Assembly (NCBI GenBank): GCA_018266395.1
Contig: JAFEAM010000001.1
Span: forward strand, 96,259 to 160,258
Length of the DNA: 64,000 nt
Reading direction: 5' to 3'
Source: Bacteroidota bacterium
GTDB taxonomy: Bacteria > Bacteroidota > Bacteroidia > Cytophagales > Cyclobacteriaceae
Notes under the pieces: model-generated
Seen by the model: only the letters and a program-made list of their open reading frames with translations
The model's database searches: none
What the model was told of the DNA's origin: nothing
Position numbers and translations under genes: made by a program
Shown: positions 52,528 through 62,344 of the stretch, in pieces
Layout of the letters: the number at the start of each line of letters is the position of its first letter
Numbering within the stretch: position 1 is the stretch's first letter

Positions 52528-53190
52528 ATGAGATGGGCCATACTTCTGCTGTTCACCTGGGTCACTGCTGCCGCGCAGGATCAATGGAAGAATGTGTACA
52601 CAGAAAGTGCGTGGAAAGATCGGGACCGTTGGCAAAAGCCGGAGGAACTGATCCGCATGCTGAACCTGAAAAAGGACAGTGAAGTTGCAGACCTTGGCTG
52701 CCATGAAGGTTACATGACCGTCAAGCTCGCAGGCGTTGTTACGTCAGGTCATGTACACGCCGTGGATCTGAATGCCACAAGATTGTCGCAGTTAAAGTCC
52801 CACCTCGCATCACGCCAGATCAGTAATGTAGAGACTATTCAGGGTGATGTCAGTGATCCGCATCTCCCCACTGGGAAATTGGATGCAGTAGTAATCCTGG
52901 ACGCTTATCACGAGATGACTTCCCATCAGGAAATACTTGCACATATTAAGCGTGCATTGAAGCCGGGAGGCAGACTGTTGATCTGTGAGCCTATAGCTGA
53001 TGAAAGAAGAAAGCTTACCAGGACTGAACAGCAAGGCAAGCACGAAATCGGGCTCTCCTTTGTGTTGGAAGATCTTGCCAAAGCTGGATTCAAGGTTGTG
53101 AAACAAGCAGACCCGTTTATCGATCGGTCCCGTGAGAAGGGAGACATGATGTGGGTCATTCTCGCCACGCCGGTTCCTGATCCAAAATAG
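52528..53190 (+). CDS. Exported class I SAM methyltransferase
   Basis: 220 residues. The first 17 residues (ILLLFTWVTAAAQDQW) look like a cleavable signal peptide, unusual for a SAM-dependent enzyme because SAM is cytosolic. The catalytic domain is intact: motif I VADLGCHEGYMTVKLA, HAVDLNATRLSQL, LDAVVILDAYHEM, LKPGGRLLICEP. Secreted-looking methyltransferases of this type are frequent in Bacteroidota. The hydrophobic N-terminus could instead be a membrane anchor. It is divergent from the TrmH gene. Confidence 0.8.
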   Translation: MRWAILLLFTWVTAAAQDQWKNVYTESAWKDRDRWQKPEELIRMLNLKKDSEVADLGCHEGYMTVKLAGVVTSGHVHAVDLNATRLSQLKSHLASRQISNVETIQGDVSDPHLPTGKLDAVVILDAYHEMTSHQEILAHIKRALKPGGRLLICEPIADERRKLTRTEQQGKHEIGLSFVLEDLAKAGFKVVKQADPFIDRSREKGDMMWVILATPVPDPK

Positions 53191-53283
53191 GCATTCAGCA
53201 TGCCTGCAAGTGCATCAGACAGAATTTCCGTATCATTTTAAAACGTCTCTGTCCTTATTTAAGCAATGTTCTAAATTGCCGTG

Positions 53284-55881
53284 ATGTCTGCGGCTCCTGA
53301 TACCCCATTGATGAAACAGTACAACGCCATCAAGGCGAAGTACCCGGGCGCCCTTTTGCTGTTTCGTGTGGGCGACTTTTACGAAACCTTTGGCCAGGAC
53401 GCAGTACAGGCCAGCAGGGTACTGGACATCGTGCTCACCAAAAGAGGAAACGGTTCGGCTTCCGAAATGGAGTTGGCGGGCTTCCCCCATCATGCACTGG
53501 ACACTTATCTTCCAAAACTTGTGCGCGCCGGCCACCGCGTAGCAATTTGCGACCAGCTGGAAGATCCGCGCATGGTCAAGGGCATTGTCAAACGCGGCGT
53601 CACCGAGCTTGTCACACCCGGCGTTTCATACAATGACAATGTGCTGGAGCGAAAGCGGAACAATTTTCTTGCCTCCGTTTACAGCAATAAGAATTCCTGG
53701 GGAATAGCATTACTCGATATCAGCACCGGAGAATTCTATTGTGCCCAGGGAACGGAGAGCTATGTCTTTAAACTCATACAGAGCCTGAACCCATCGGAGC
53801 TCATCTTCTCAAAGGGTCAAAGGGGAATCATGGAACCACATGTGGGCGACGATTGGGCCACCTTCGCCGTGGATGACTGGGCTTTCGCCTACGACTTCGC
53901 CGAGGAAAAACTGTTGTCCCAATTCAAGACCGCGTCACTCAAAGGTTTCGGTATCGACGGATTGCATGAAGCGATCATTGCTGCAGGTGCCATCCTGCAT
54001 TACCTCGAAGTAACTGAACATAAAGACGCCCGACACGTCTCCGCCATCGCCCGCATCGACGAGGAGACGTATGTGTGGCTGGATAAGTTCACCATCCGCA
54101 ACCTCGAACTGGTCATACCGCAGCAGGAAGGCGGTGTTCCCCTGCTGCAAATCCTGGACCATACCGTGACGCCCATGGGTTCACGTCTTCTGAGGAAATG
54201 GATGGTTCTTCCCTTGCGGAGTCAGCAGGCCATCGAGGAGAGGCACAGGATTGTCGAAAAGGTTTTTGCTGATGAAGATCTGTTTGATTCAATTGTCAAT
54301 CAGCTGAGACACATTGCTGACTTGGAACGGCTCATCTCGAAAGTTGCAGTCGGTCGGATTAATCCCAGGGAGATGCTTCAACTGAAGCGGTCGCTCACGG
54401 CCATTATCCCCGTCAAGGAAGCGCTAAGTGCTTCAGGCGTACCTGAGCTGCAGAAGCATGCCGATCAGCTGAATCCCTGCAGTTTCCTCCTGGACAAGCT
54501 GGAAAAAGAATTGCGCGAAGATGCCCCGATGTTGATCCACCAGGGAGGCATCATCCGCGACGGCGTGAATAGCGAGTTGGATGAACTTCGCTCCATCGCC
54601 TTTTCAGGGAAAGACTACCTCGTTCAGATACAGAAGCGTGAAGTGGAACGAACCGGCATCCAGTCGCTGAAGATCTCCTATAACAAAGTGTTCGGGTATT
54701 ACCTCGAGGTAAGCAATGCCAACAAAGACAAGGTGCCAGCCGACTGGATCCGAAAACAGACCCTTGTCAACGCAGAACGCTACATTACTGAAGAGCTGAA
54801 AACCTACGAGGAGAAGATTCTGCATGCAGAAGAGCGATTGTCCGTGATAGAGCAACGGCTCTTCAGTGAACTGATCCATCATGCTGCCGGGTTTACCTCA
54901 CCCATTCAACAAAATGCACGCACCATTGGTGAGATGGATTGCCTTCTTTCTTTCGCACATGCCGCACGCCTGAACCGGTATGTAAAGCCGGAGATGAATG
55001 ACACCACCCGCATTGAAATACGCGACGGCAGGCACCCGGTCATCGAGAAGCAACTCCCTCCCGGAGAATCTTATGTCCCCAACGACATTCTCCTCGACAA
55101 CGACACCCAGCAGATACTGATCATTACCGGGCCGAACATGGCCGGAAAATCAGCGTTGCTGAGACAGACTGCCTTGATCGTATTGATGGCTCAGATGGGA
55201 AGCTTTGTTCCTGCCACTTCCGCCCGCCTGGGCATGGTGGACAAGGTGTTCACGCGCGTTGGCGCGTCAGACAATCTCTCCAGGGGAGAATCCACCTTCA
55301 TGGTGGAAATGATCGAGACGGCGAGTATTCTCAACAACCTCAGTGACCGCAGTCTGATCCTCATGGATGAAATCGGACGGGGCACGAGCACGTATGACGG
55401 CGTGTCCATCGCCTGGGCCATCGTCGAGTATTTGCATCAGCACAAAGAATTCCGGCCGAAGACACTCTTTGCCACCCATTATCACGAGCTCAACCAGCTG
55501 GCCGAAGACTTTGTGCGGGTGAAGAATTTCAACGTGAGTGTCAGGGAAGTGGGTGACAAGATCCTGTTCATGCGTAAACTCAAGGAGGGAGGCAGTGAAC
55601 ACAGCTTTGGTATTCACGTTGCGCAAATGGCCGGCATGCCCAACAAGATTGTGCTTCGCGCCAATGAGATCCTGCACTTCCTCGAAAAGGACAAGCATAA
55701 GAATGAATCCAGCCAGCGCATGAAAGATGTGCCGAAGGAGAATTTCCAGATGAGCCTCTTCGACGCCGATCCGCGCATGAAGGAAATTCAGAGTCTCCTC
55801 GGTAAGGTCGACATCAACACCATGAGCCCGGTGGAGGCGTTGCTGAAGCTGAACGAGGTGATGGCTATTCTGAAGAAGTAA
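53284..55881 (+). CDS. mutS: DNA mismatch repair protein MutS
   Basis: 865 residues from ATG (GTG at 53281 adjacent). Mismatch-binding motif GDFYETFGQDA at the N-terminus, clamp and lever domains, and an ABC-type ATPase with Walker A GPNMAGKSALLRQTALI (near residue 616), RGESTFMVEM, DEIGRGTSTYDG, FATHYHELNQL. MutS recognises mismatches and recruits MutL. The C-terminal acidic-basic tail lacks the beta-clamp motif, which I could not see. Probably monocistronic. Confidence 0.98.
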   Translation: MSAAPDTPLMKQYNAIKAKYPGALLLFRVGDFYETFGQDAVQASRVLDIVLTKRGNGSASEMELAGFPHHALDTYLPKLVRAGHRVAICDQLEDPRMVKGIVKRGVTELVTPGVSYNDNVLERKRNNFLASVYSNKNSWGIALLDISTGEFYCAQGTESYVFKLIQSLNPSELIFSKGQRGIMEPHVGDDWATFAVDDWAFAYDFAEEKLLSQFKTASLKGFGIDGLHEAIIAAGAILHYLEVTEHKDARHVSAIARIDEETYVWLDKFTIRNLELVIPQQEGGVPLLQILDHTVTPMGSRLLRKWMVLPLRSQQAIEERHRIVEKVFADEDLFDSIVNQLRHIADLERLISKVAVGRINPREMLQLKRSLTAIIPVKEALSASGVPELQKHADQLNPCSFLLDKLEKELREDAPMLIHQGGIIRDGVNSELDELRSIAFSGKDYLVQIQKREVERTGIQSLKISYNKVFGYYLEVSNANKDKVPADWIRKQTLVNAERYITEELKTYEEKILHAEERLSVIEQRLFSELIHHAAGFTSPIQQNARTIGEMDCLLSFAHAARLNRYVKPEMNDTTRIEIRDGRHPVIEKQLPPGESYVPNDILLDNDTQQILIITGPNMAGKSALLRQTALIVLMAQMGSFVPATSARLGMVDKVFTRVGASDNLSRGESTFMVEMIETASILNNLSDRSLILMDEIGRGTSTYDGVSIAWAIVEYLHQHKEFRPKTLFATHYHELNQLAEDFVRVKNFNVSVREVGDKILFMRKLKEGGSEHSFGIHVAQMAGMPNKIVLRANEILHFLEKDKHKNESSQRMKDVPKENFQMSLFDADPRMKEIQSLLGKVDINTMSPVEALLKLNEVMAILKK

Positions 55882-55894
55882 ACAACACAGTGAA

Positions 55895-56629
55895 GTGAAC
55901 CTGATCGGTATCATCAGCTCTGTTATCCTGATCCAACTGGTTCTGCTAAGTGCATTTCTCTTTACCAGCGGTCAAGGAAAGAAACTGAGCAACCGTATCC
56001 TCGCATGCTTTTTCATCTGGATGGCACTCAATATTATTGACGGGTTGCTGACTTATTCTGGTTTTTATACAGACCATCCTGCACTTGCACATTGGGAAGA
56101 CGGACTTGTTCTGCTGGTCGGCCCCCTTCTCTACTTCTATACGCAGTCAGTAGTGTACAAGGATTTCTCTTTCTCATCGCGGGATCTCCTTCACCTTGCT
56201 CCTTTCGTGACCATTCTGTTTCAGTTGATTTATCACTATCAGACTGCCGATTATCAAAAGATGATAGAGGCCGCCGTGGCATATCAAACTCTTCCCACAG
56301 GATATTACCTGGCCATCACGGTGGTTTATGCTCAGATTACCCTGTACTTCGTTTTGTCCTTTAAGGTTTTTATCAGAGTATCGCACAAGAATCAAGGAAG
56401 TCTTTTCCACGGTCACAAAAGTGAATTTGGACTGGCTCAGCCTTTATGCTCGGTTCCGTGCTGGTCATATTTGCCGACGGCATACCTGCCTTTAAATGGC
56501 ACAAAAACACTATATGTATTGCTCGGAGATTTTGTAGTGTACGCTTGCGCGTTTGCGCTGACCGCGATAGCTGCTTTGTCATACCTCGCCAGTCCCAGGA
56601 AGGAACCGGCATCGCTTATCTCCGCCTGA
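55895..56629 (+). pseudogene. Frameshifted N-terminal domain of an AraC-type membrane sensor
   Basis: The open reading frame (244 residues, GTG start) has five to seven membrane helices of the sort found at the N-terminus of Bacteroidota AraC regulators, but it is interrupted. Reading the right frames in turn, the natural sequence continues FKV-LSEYRTRIKEVFSTVTKVNLDWL in frame 3, then MLGSVLVIFADGIPAF in frame 1, then NGTKTLYVLLGDF in frame 2. Each switch needs one extra base in a homopolymer: T-run 56367-56371, T-run 56443-56445, A-run 56494-56496. The usual C-terminal helix-turn-helix domain is missing. Either a decaying gene or sequencing insertions. Its end overlaps the convergent helicase by 14 bp. 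Confidence 0.6.
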
Positions 56630-57851
56630 AGTGGCGCTTCTGGCCCTTGGGGTGTGAGCCACGGCCTTGCGGACGGCCGTGTACCTTCTTCCTTTTCTCC
56701 GGTTCGTAGGCCGGGCCGGCGCCAAGAAATTCCGGCAAAGGCATCTTGGGGACTTCTTTGCCAATGAGGTTTTCGATCGTATAGAATTTCCGTTGATCGG
56801 CCTCGTTGATAAAGGTGATCGCCGTTCCGGTTGTTTCGGCCCTCGCGGTGCGCCCTACCCGGTGAACGTAATCTTCGGGATCAGGCGGCACGTCATAGTT
56901 GATGACGGCGCTGATGCCTTCCACATCAATGCCGCGTGAGAGCACATCCGTCCCGATGAGAATGTTGAGCTGTCGGGCTTTGAATGCTCTCATGATGTCC
57001 TCGCGCTCTGCCTGCTCCAGGTCAGAATGAAATGCCCGTGAAGAACGACCCGCTTTCGCGAAAGCATGGCCGAGTTTCTTCACCATCTCCTTGGTGGACG
57101 CAAATATGATGACACTGTTCCAGTTGTGCGTCTTCAGCAGGTGGTCCATCAAGGCAGTCTTCTGTGCATCATGAACCACATAGGCCTGTTGCAAAATGCC
57201 TTCTGCAGGTTTGGCAATAGCGATATTGATCTCTGCGGGGTTGTCAAGAATCTTGTTCGCCAGTTGCCGGATCTTGGGAGGCATCGTGGCGGAGAAGAGT
57301 AGCGTCTGCCGCTTCTTGGGCAGGTAGCTGATAATCCTGACGATGTCCTCGAAGAAGCCCATATCCAGCATGCGGTCGGCTTCGTCGAGAATCAGGTGCT
57401 TCAAATGATCAAACACAACGGTGCCTCCTGCCAGCAAAGCAATCAGTCGGCCAGGGGTGGCGATGACTATATCCGCTCCCTGCTCCAACGCTTTCCTTTG
57501 CTGATCCCACGCCGCACCGTCACCGCCTCCGTAAACCGGAATGGAACTGACACCAGTGAAGTAAGCGAAACCTTCAATCTGCTGATCAATCTGCTGAGCC
57601 AATTCGCGGGTAGGGGCAATTATTAGGGCATTGAGATGGCGGTGATCTGTGTGAATGATCTCATTAATAACTGGCAACAGGTACGCTGCTGTCTTTCCGG
57701 TACCGGTCTGTGCACAGGCGATCATGTCCCTGCCCTGCATAATAACAGGGATCGCCTGATCCTGGATAGGTGTGGGCTTCAAATATCCCATTGAAGACAG
57801 GCCGTCGGAAAGCGCCTGGTCGAAATGAAAATCATCAAAAGTCTGCGGCAT
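56616..57851 (-). CDS. DEAD-box RNA helicase (RhlE-like)
   Basis: 411 residues. Motif order: Q-motif TPIQDQAIP, I AQTGTGKT, Ia PTRELAQQ, II DEADRMLDMG, III SATMP, V TDVLSRGID, VI HRVGRTAR. A basic C-terminal tail (PEKRKKVHGRPQGRG, KGQKRHFRRR) probably binds RNA. It unwinds RNA or remodels RNPs in the cytoplasm. Located 11 bp after serS on the same strand. Confidence 0.95.
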   Translation of the reverse strand: MPQTFDDFHFDQALSDGLSSMGYLKPTPIQDQAIPVIMQGRDMIACAQTGTGKTAAYLLPVINEIIHTDHRHLNALIIAPTRELAQQIDQQIEGFAYFTGVSSIPVYGGGDGAAWDQQRKALEQGADIVIATPGRLIALLAGGTVVFDHLKHLILDEADRMLDMGFFEDIVRIISYLPKKRQTLLFSATMPPKIRQLANKILDNPAEINIAIAKPAEGILQQAYVVHDAQKTALMDHLLKTHNWNSVIIFASTKEMVKKLGHAFAKAGRSSRAFHSDLEQAEREDIMRAFKARQLNILIGTDVLSRGIDVEGISAVINYDVPPDPEDYVHRVGRTARAETTGTAITFINEADQRKFYTIENLIGKEVPKMPLPEFLGAGPAYEPEKRKKVHGRPQGRGSHPKGQKRHFRRR

Positions 57852-57862
57852 GTCGAATTATC

Positions 57863-59137
57863 TCAGGATATCCTCTCAAATTTTGTGTAGGCATGAAGCA
57901 CTTTGGGAATGTTGATGCCCGATTCTGTCTGGTTGTTTTCAAGAATGGCGGCCACAATTCTTGGAAGAGCCAGGGCGCTGCCGTTGAGGGTGTGCAGCAA
58001 ATTGATCTTACCCTCCTTGTTGCGATAGCGGAGCTTCATCCGGTTGGCCTGGAAGGTTTCAAAATTGCTTACTGAACTTACCTCCAGCCAGCGCTGCTGC
58101 GCGGCCGAATAGACCTCCATATCAAATGTCATGGCAGAGTTGAATCCCATGTCTCCTCCGCACAACAGCAACTTGCGGTATGGAAGTTCCAGTTTCTCCA
58201 GAAGTCCCTGCACATAACTGCACATGTCTTCCAGTGCCTGATAAGATTCTTCAGGCTTCATGATCTGAACAATCTCCACCTTATCAAATTGGTGAAGCCG
58301 GTTAAGGCCCCTGACGTGGGCACCCCAACTGCCAGCTTCTCTTCTGAAACAGGGTGTGTACCCTACGTTCTTAATCGGCAATTCTTCCTCATTAATGATG
58401 AGGTCCCGGTAGAGGTTGGTGATGGGCACTTCTGCCGTAGGGATGAGGTAGAGTCCGTCGGCATTCACGAAGTACATCTGACCTTCCTTGTCGGGAAGCT
58501 GACCAGTTCCATAGCCGCTGGCTTCGTTGATTACGATGGGTGGCTGTATTTCCTTATAGCCACGGGCAGCTGCTTCATCCAGGAAGAAGTTGATGAGCGC
58601 GCGCTGCAACTTGGCGCCCTTCCCCTTGTACACAGGGAAGCCCGCGCCGGAAATCTTTACACCAAGGTCAAAGTCGATGATGTCATACTTCTTGATCAAT
58701 TCCCAGTGAGGCAGGGCACCAGCGTGAAGCCTGGGCTCCTCTCCGTGTTTGTGAACAGTGAGGTTATCTTCAGCGCCTTTGCCGTGGGGAACATTGTCGG
58801 CAGGAACATTGGGGATCCGGTAAAGGATCTCCTGCAACGCCGCTTCTTCAGCCTTCAGTTCCTCCTCCAGTTTCTTGATGGTTTCCTTCTTGCCGGACAC
58901 CTGCTGCTTGACCTGGTCGGCCTCCTCACGCTTCCCCTCCTTTATTAAAGTGCCAATTTTGGCTGAAAGGCTGTTTATTTCGCTGCTGGCTTCATCACGG
59001 CTTACTTGTATTCTGCGTCGATCCTTATCCAGATCCAGTGCTTTGGTGACCAATTCCCGTGCATCCTTAAGATTTCGTTTGTTTAGTCCTTCGATGATCT
59101 TTTCAGGGTTTTCCCGGATAACACTCAATTGCAGCAT
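57863..59137 (-). CDS. serS: Seryl-tRNA synthetase
   Basis: 424 residues, class II synthetase. Long helical N-terminal tRNA-binding arm (residues ~30-105, charged coiled coil), then motif 2 CFRREAGSWGAHVRGLNRLHQF near 260, and motif 3 NGSALALPRI with conserved Arg. It charges tRNA-Ser. It probably forms an operon with the downstream DEAD-box helicase. A TAATTTTG element lies 20 bp upstream. Confidence 0.98.
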   Translation of the reverse strand: MLQLSVIRENPEKIIEGLNKRNLKDARELVTKALDLDKDRRRIQVSRDEASSEINSLSAKIGTLIKEGKREEADQVKQQVSGKKETIKKLEEELKAEEAALQEILYRIPNVPADNVPHGKGAEDNLTVHKHGEEPRLHAGALPHWELIKKYDIIDFDLGVKISGAGFPVYKGKGAKLQRALINFFLDEAAARGYKEIQPPIVINEASGYGTGQLPDKEGQMYFVNADGLYLIPTAEVPITNLYRDLIINEEELPIKNVGYTPCFRREAGSWGAHVRGLNRLHQFDKVEIVQIMKPEESYQALEDMCSYVQGLLEKLELPYRKLLLCGGDMGFNSAMTFDMEVYSAAQQRWLEVSSVSNFETFQANRMKLRYRNKEGKINLLHTLNGSALALPRIVAAILENNQTESGINIPKVLHAYTKFERIS

Positions 59138-59157
59138 GGTGGCGTAATTTGCGCGGG

Positions 59158-59165
59158 CAAAATTA
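59158..59165 (-). promoter_or_regulatory. Candidate -7 element of serS
   Basis: Minus strand reads TAATTTTG, an exact TAnnTTTG match, 20 bp before the serS ATG. Confidence 0.45.
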
Positions 59166-59443
59166 CAATCTTCTTTTCAAGATCATTTTTGGACCCAAAA
59201 ACCTCGATGGCCGGGATCAGAAATTCCTTACCAAGTTTTGAAAATGTGAGGATTAGGGCCTATTATTGCATCGTCAATCAGGCCTCCCGGCCGTTTCTGA
59301 TAGATAATTCGAGATTTGCTGGTCCTACTTACTGAAATTCTTTGATCGCCATATTTCGCGGGTTTCTCAGGAATGCTGACTTCCATTTTGACTTTTCTTT
59401 ATTGACTTATTGATTCATTTAATTCACAACTACTAGTCCAATC
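59166..59443 (+). promoter_or_regulatory. Long leader region upstream of rho
   Basis: About 280 bp without a gene between serS and rho. It contains an inverted-repeat-rich middle (GGCCTATTATTGC ... GGCCTCCCGGCC near 59260-59295) and ends AT-rich just before the ATG. Long, structured leaders are typical of autoregulated rho genes in other bacteria. No named riboswitch motif is recognisable. Nothing else is seen here. Confidence 0.35.
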
Positions 59444-61012
59444 ATGTACACTATCGACGACCTGAATGTCAGGCTTTTATCGGAGTTGAAGGAAATTGCC
59501 GAGGGCATGGGCATCAAGAATGCCAAGAAACTGGCCAAGCAGGAACTGGTTTACAAAATCCTCGACCAGCAGGCTGTCGCCGGCGAACCCGAGCCTGCGA
59601 AGAAGGAAAAAGGTGAAAAGCAGGACGAGAATCATGACCGTCGCATGCGACCCCGCCGCAGGGAAAATGTAGCGCCGGCTCATGCTGCAGAAAAGAAATC
59701 AGCACCTGCTGAACCTGCAGCTCCGGTGATTGCCGTAACTCCGGCACCCGCGCCTGAACGCATCCCTCAGCCGGTAGCCGAAGAGCCTCGTTCATATCAG
59801 CCTGCACCTGTACAAAATGGAGCAGAGGGTGCTCCCAGAAATGAAGGCGGCGCACCGGAACGACAGCAGCCTTCCAGGATTTTCAACATCAAGGATTTCG
59901 ACGGCGCCGTGACCAATGAAGGCGTGCTGGAACTGATGCAGGACGGCTACGGATTCCTCCGCTCCTCCGACTATAACTATCTGGCCAGCCCCGACGATAT
60001 TTATGTTTCACCTTCGCAGATAAAATTGCTGGGACTCAAAACCGGTGATACGGTAAGGGGAACCATCCGACCGCCTAAAGAGGGAGAAAAATACTTTGCA
60101 CTTCTCAAGGTCGACAATGTTAACGGCAAGACCACCGAAGAAATCAGGGATCGTGTGGCTTTCGAATACCTGACGCCTCTCTTCCCGAACGAGAAACTGA
60201 AGCTGAGCACTACGGCGGACAACATGTCCACCCGGATCCTCGATCTTTTCTCACCCATTGGAAAGGGTCAGCGGGGTATGATTGTAGCCCAGCCCAAGAC
60301 CGGTAAGACGGTTCTGCTGAAGCAAATCGCCAACGCCATTGCGGAGAACCATCCTGAAGTGTACCTCATCGTTCTTCTCATTGACGAGCGTCCCGAAGAG
60401 GTGACCGACATGGCCCGCAGCGTGAAGGCTGAAGTGGTTGCATCCACTTTCGATGAGCAGGCTGAAAGACACGTAAAGGTGGCCAGTATCGTTCTGGAAA
60501 AAGCAAAGCGACTAACCGAATGCGGTCATGATGTGGTAATTCTCCTGGATTCTATCACGCGACTTGCACGTGCCCATAACACCGTGGTACCTTCAAGCGG
60601 AAAGATCCTTTCCGGCGGTGTCGACGCGAATGCCTTGCACAAACCCAAGCGTTTCTTCGGCGCAGCACGCAAAATTGAGAATGGCGGTTCACTGACCATC
60701 ATTGCAACAGCGCTCATCGATACGGGCTCCAAAATGGATGAGGTGATCTTTGAAGAATTCAAGGGTACGGGTAACATGGAATTGCAGCTCGACCGCAAAC
60801 TTACCAACCGCAGAATTTATCCTTCTATTGACGTACCGGCGTCCGGAACACGTCGCGAGGATCTCCTCATGAAGGAGGAGGAACTGCAGCGCGTGTGGAT
60901 TCTCCGTAAGTTCATGAGCGACATGAACTCTGTCGAAGCCATGGAATTCCTGCAAAGCAAAATGAAAGGAACACGCAACAACGAAGAGTTCCTTATATCA
61001 ATGAATGGATAA
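59444..61012 (+). CDS. rho: Transcription termination factor Rho
   Basis: 522 residues, longer than the ~420 of E. coli Rho because of a P/A/E-rich, low-complexity insert (about residues 45-150: [22 protein letters not shown]) between the N-terminal helical Rho_N domain and the cold-shock RNA-binding domain ([23 protein letters not shown]). The ATPase core has Walker [17 protein letters not shown] near residue 284, [14 protein letters not shown], and the Q/R-loop region [13 protein letters not shown]. Such insertions are common in Bacteroidota. It is followed by an intrinsic terminator. Confidence 0.97.
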   Translation: MYTIDDLNVRLLSELKEIAEGMGIKNAKKLAKQELVYKILDQQAVAGEPEPAKKEKGEKQDENHDRRMRPRRRENVAPAHAAEKKSAPAEPAAPVIAVTPAPAPERIPQPVAEEPRSYQPAPVQNGAEGAPRNEGGAPERQQPSRIFNIKDFDGAVTNEGVLELMQDGYGFLRSSDYNYLASPDDIYVSPSQIKLLGLKTGDTVRGTIRPPKEGEKYFALLKVDNVNGKTTEEIRDRVAFEYLTPLFPNEKLKLSTTADNMSTRILDLFSPIGKGQRGMIVAQPKTGKTVLLKQIANAIAENHPEVYLIVLLIDERPEEVTDMARSVKAEVVASTFDEQAERHVKVASIVLEKAKRLTECGHDVVILLDSITRLARAHNTVVPSSGKILSGGVDANALHKPKRFFGAARKIENGGSLTIIATALIDTGSKMDEVIFEEFKGTGNMELQLDRKLTNRRIYPSIDVPASGTRREDLLMKEEELQRVWILRKFMSDMNSVEAMEFLQSKMKGTRNNEEFLISMNG

Positions 61013-61036
61013 GCCTGCAGAAGGCCACTGATTTAG

Positions 61037-61067
61037 AAAACCACGTCCAACGGCGTGGTTTTTTTAT
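61037..61067. terminator. Bidirectional terminator between rho and the helicase gene
   Basis: AACCACG (61039-61045) pairs with CGTGGTT (61054-61060) across an 8-base loop. The hairpin is preceded by A-rich and followed by T-rich sequence on the plus strand (TTTTTTTATTT), so it can terminate both converging transcripts. Confidence 0.75.
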
Positions 61068-62320
61068 TTCTTCTTCCTTTCGTGAAATGCTCCCTGATAT
61101 TCGGGGTCTTCCAACCTCTTCTGGCGGTCTATTTCGCGCGCCATTTCCTGGCTCTCCTCCCAGGAAGTATCTTCAACACTGACTTCCTTCGGCAGTGGCA
61201 TCGAAGAGATCTTCTCTTTCATAAGCGCCTCAATTTTCCGGATGTGAAACATCTCGGCTTCCGTTACGAAGCTGATTGCTTTGCCGGTATGGAAGGCCCG
61301 GCCTGTTCTGCCAATGCGGTGGATGTAATCGTCATATACGAGCGGGACATCGAAGTTGATTACATGCGACACTTCGGCAACATCAATGCCCCGCGCTGAG
61401 ACGTCCGTCGATACCAGGACCCGCAGCCCCCCCTGCCTGAACTCATTCATTGCATTGATCCTGGCATTCTGTCCTTTGTTGGAGTGTATCACCCTTACGG
61501 GGCCCTGCCCCATCCTCTCAACAAACTTGGTAATATCGTCTGCTGCTGATTTCGTCCTGACAAATATGATAACGCGATGAAAACTCTCGTCGGCAAGCAG
61601 GTGATGAAGCAGGTTGATCTTGGTTTTGAAGTTGGGCACCTTGTAGAGATTCTGCTCAACGGTACTGGCTGCTGTGAATTGCGGAGTGATCTCCACCTTC
61701 ACCGGAAAGTCTATGAATTCCTGCGACATCTTCTCCACCCGCGGGGAAAATGTTGCAGAGAAGAGCAGGTTTTGGCGCTTGGGCGGAATCACTTCAAACA
61801 CACGGCGTAGTTGGGGCATAAATCCCATATCCATCATGCGGTCCGCCTCATCCAATACCAGTGTGCGAATCAGTTTGACCTGAATCTCATTCTTTAGATA
61901 AAGCTCCATGAACCTTCCGGGTGTTGCGACAATCAAATCACTGCCCGCTTTCAATTGTTCGATCTGAGACTTCGGCCCGATCCCTCCATAGAGTTCGATG
62001 ATGCGGATATCAGAATGTCCTGCCAACTGCCTGGCATGAGAGGCTATCTGCACAACCAACTCCTTCGTCGGTGCAAGAACAAGGGCACGCGGCATAGTGC
62101 CCTGGGCATAGTGTACTTTTTTCAGGATGGGCAGAAGATAGGCAGCTGTCTTTCCTGTGCCCGTCTGGGCAATTCCAATCACCTGTTGTCCTCCAAGAAC
62201 CAGCGGGATGACTTTCTCCTGGATCTCGGTAGGTGGGCCAAATCCGGCATCCTGGACCCCTTTGAGCAAAGTCGGATTTAACTTTAGTGATTCCCAGCCA
62301 GTCGGGTCAGAAGCTTCCAA
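61064..62320 (-). CDS. DEAD-box RNA helicase
   Basis: About 418 residues from an in-frame TTG at 62320. The only in-frame ATG, at 62419, would extend 75 bp into the divergent pyrC and reads as its antisense. Motifs: TEIQEKVIP, AQTGTGKT, PTKELVVQ, DEADRMMDMG, SATFSPR, STDVSARGID, HRIGRTGRAFHTG. It unwinds or remodels RNA. A second DEAD-box gene lies 4 kb upstream; the two share only the family core. Confidence 0.9.
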   Translation of the reverse strand: MEASDPTGWESLKLNPTLLKGVQDAGFGPPTEIQEKVIPLVLGGQQVIGIAQTGTGKTAAYLLPILKKVHYAQGTMPRALVLAPTKELVVQIASHARQLAGHSDIRIIELYGGIGPKSQIEQLKAGSDLIVATPGRFMELYLKNEIQVKLIRTLVLDEADRMMDMGFMPQLRRVFEVIPPKRQNLLFSATFSPRVEKMSQEFIDFPVKVEITPQFTAASTVEQNLYKVPNFKTKINLLHHLLADESFHRVIIFVRTKSAADDITKFVERMGQGPVRVIHSNKGQNARINAMNEFRQGGLRVLVSTDVSARGIDVAEVSHVINFDVPLVYDDYIHRIGRTGRAFHTGKAISFVTEAEMFHIRKIEALMKEKISSMPLPKEVSVEDTSWEESQEMAREIDRQKRLEDPEYQGAFHERKKK

Positions 62321-62332
62321 AGGTTTTGGATT

Positions 62333-62340
62333 TATCTTTG
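62333..62340 (+). promoter_or_regulatory. Candidate -7 promoter element of pyrC
   Basis: TATCTTTG matches TAnnTTTG, with its G only four bases before the pyrC ATG, implying a leaderless or nearly leaderless mRNA. Confidence 0.45.
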
Positions 62341-62344
62341 CGCA

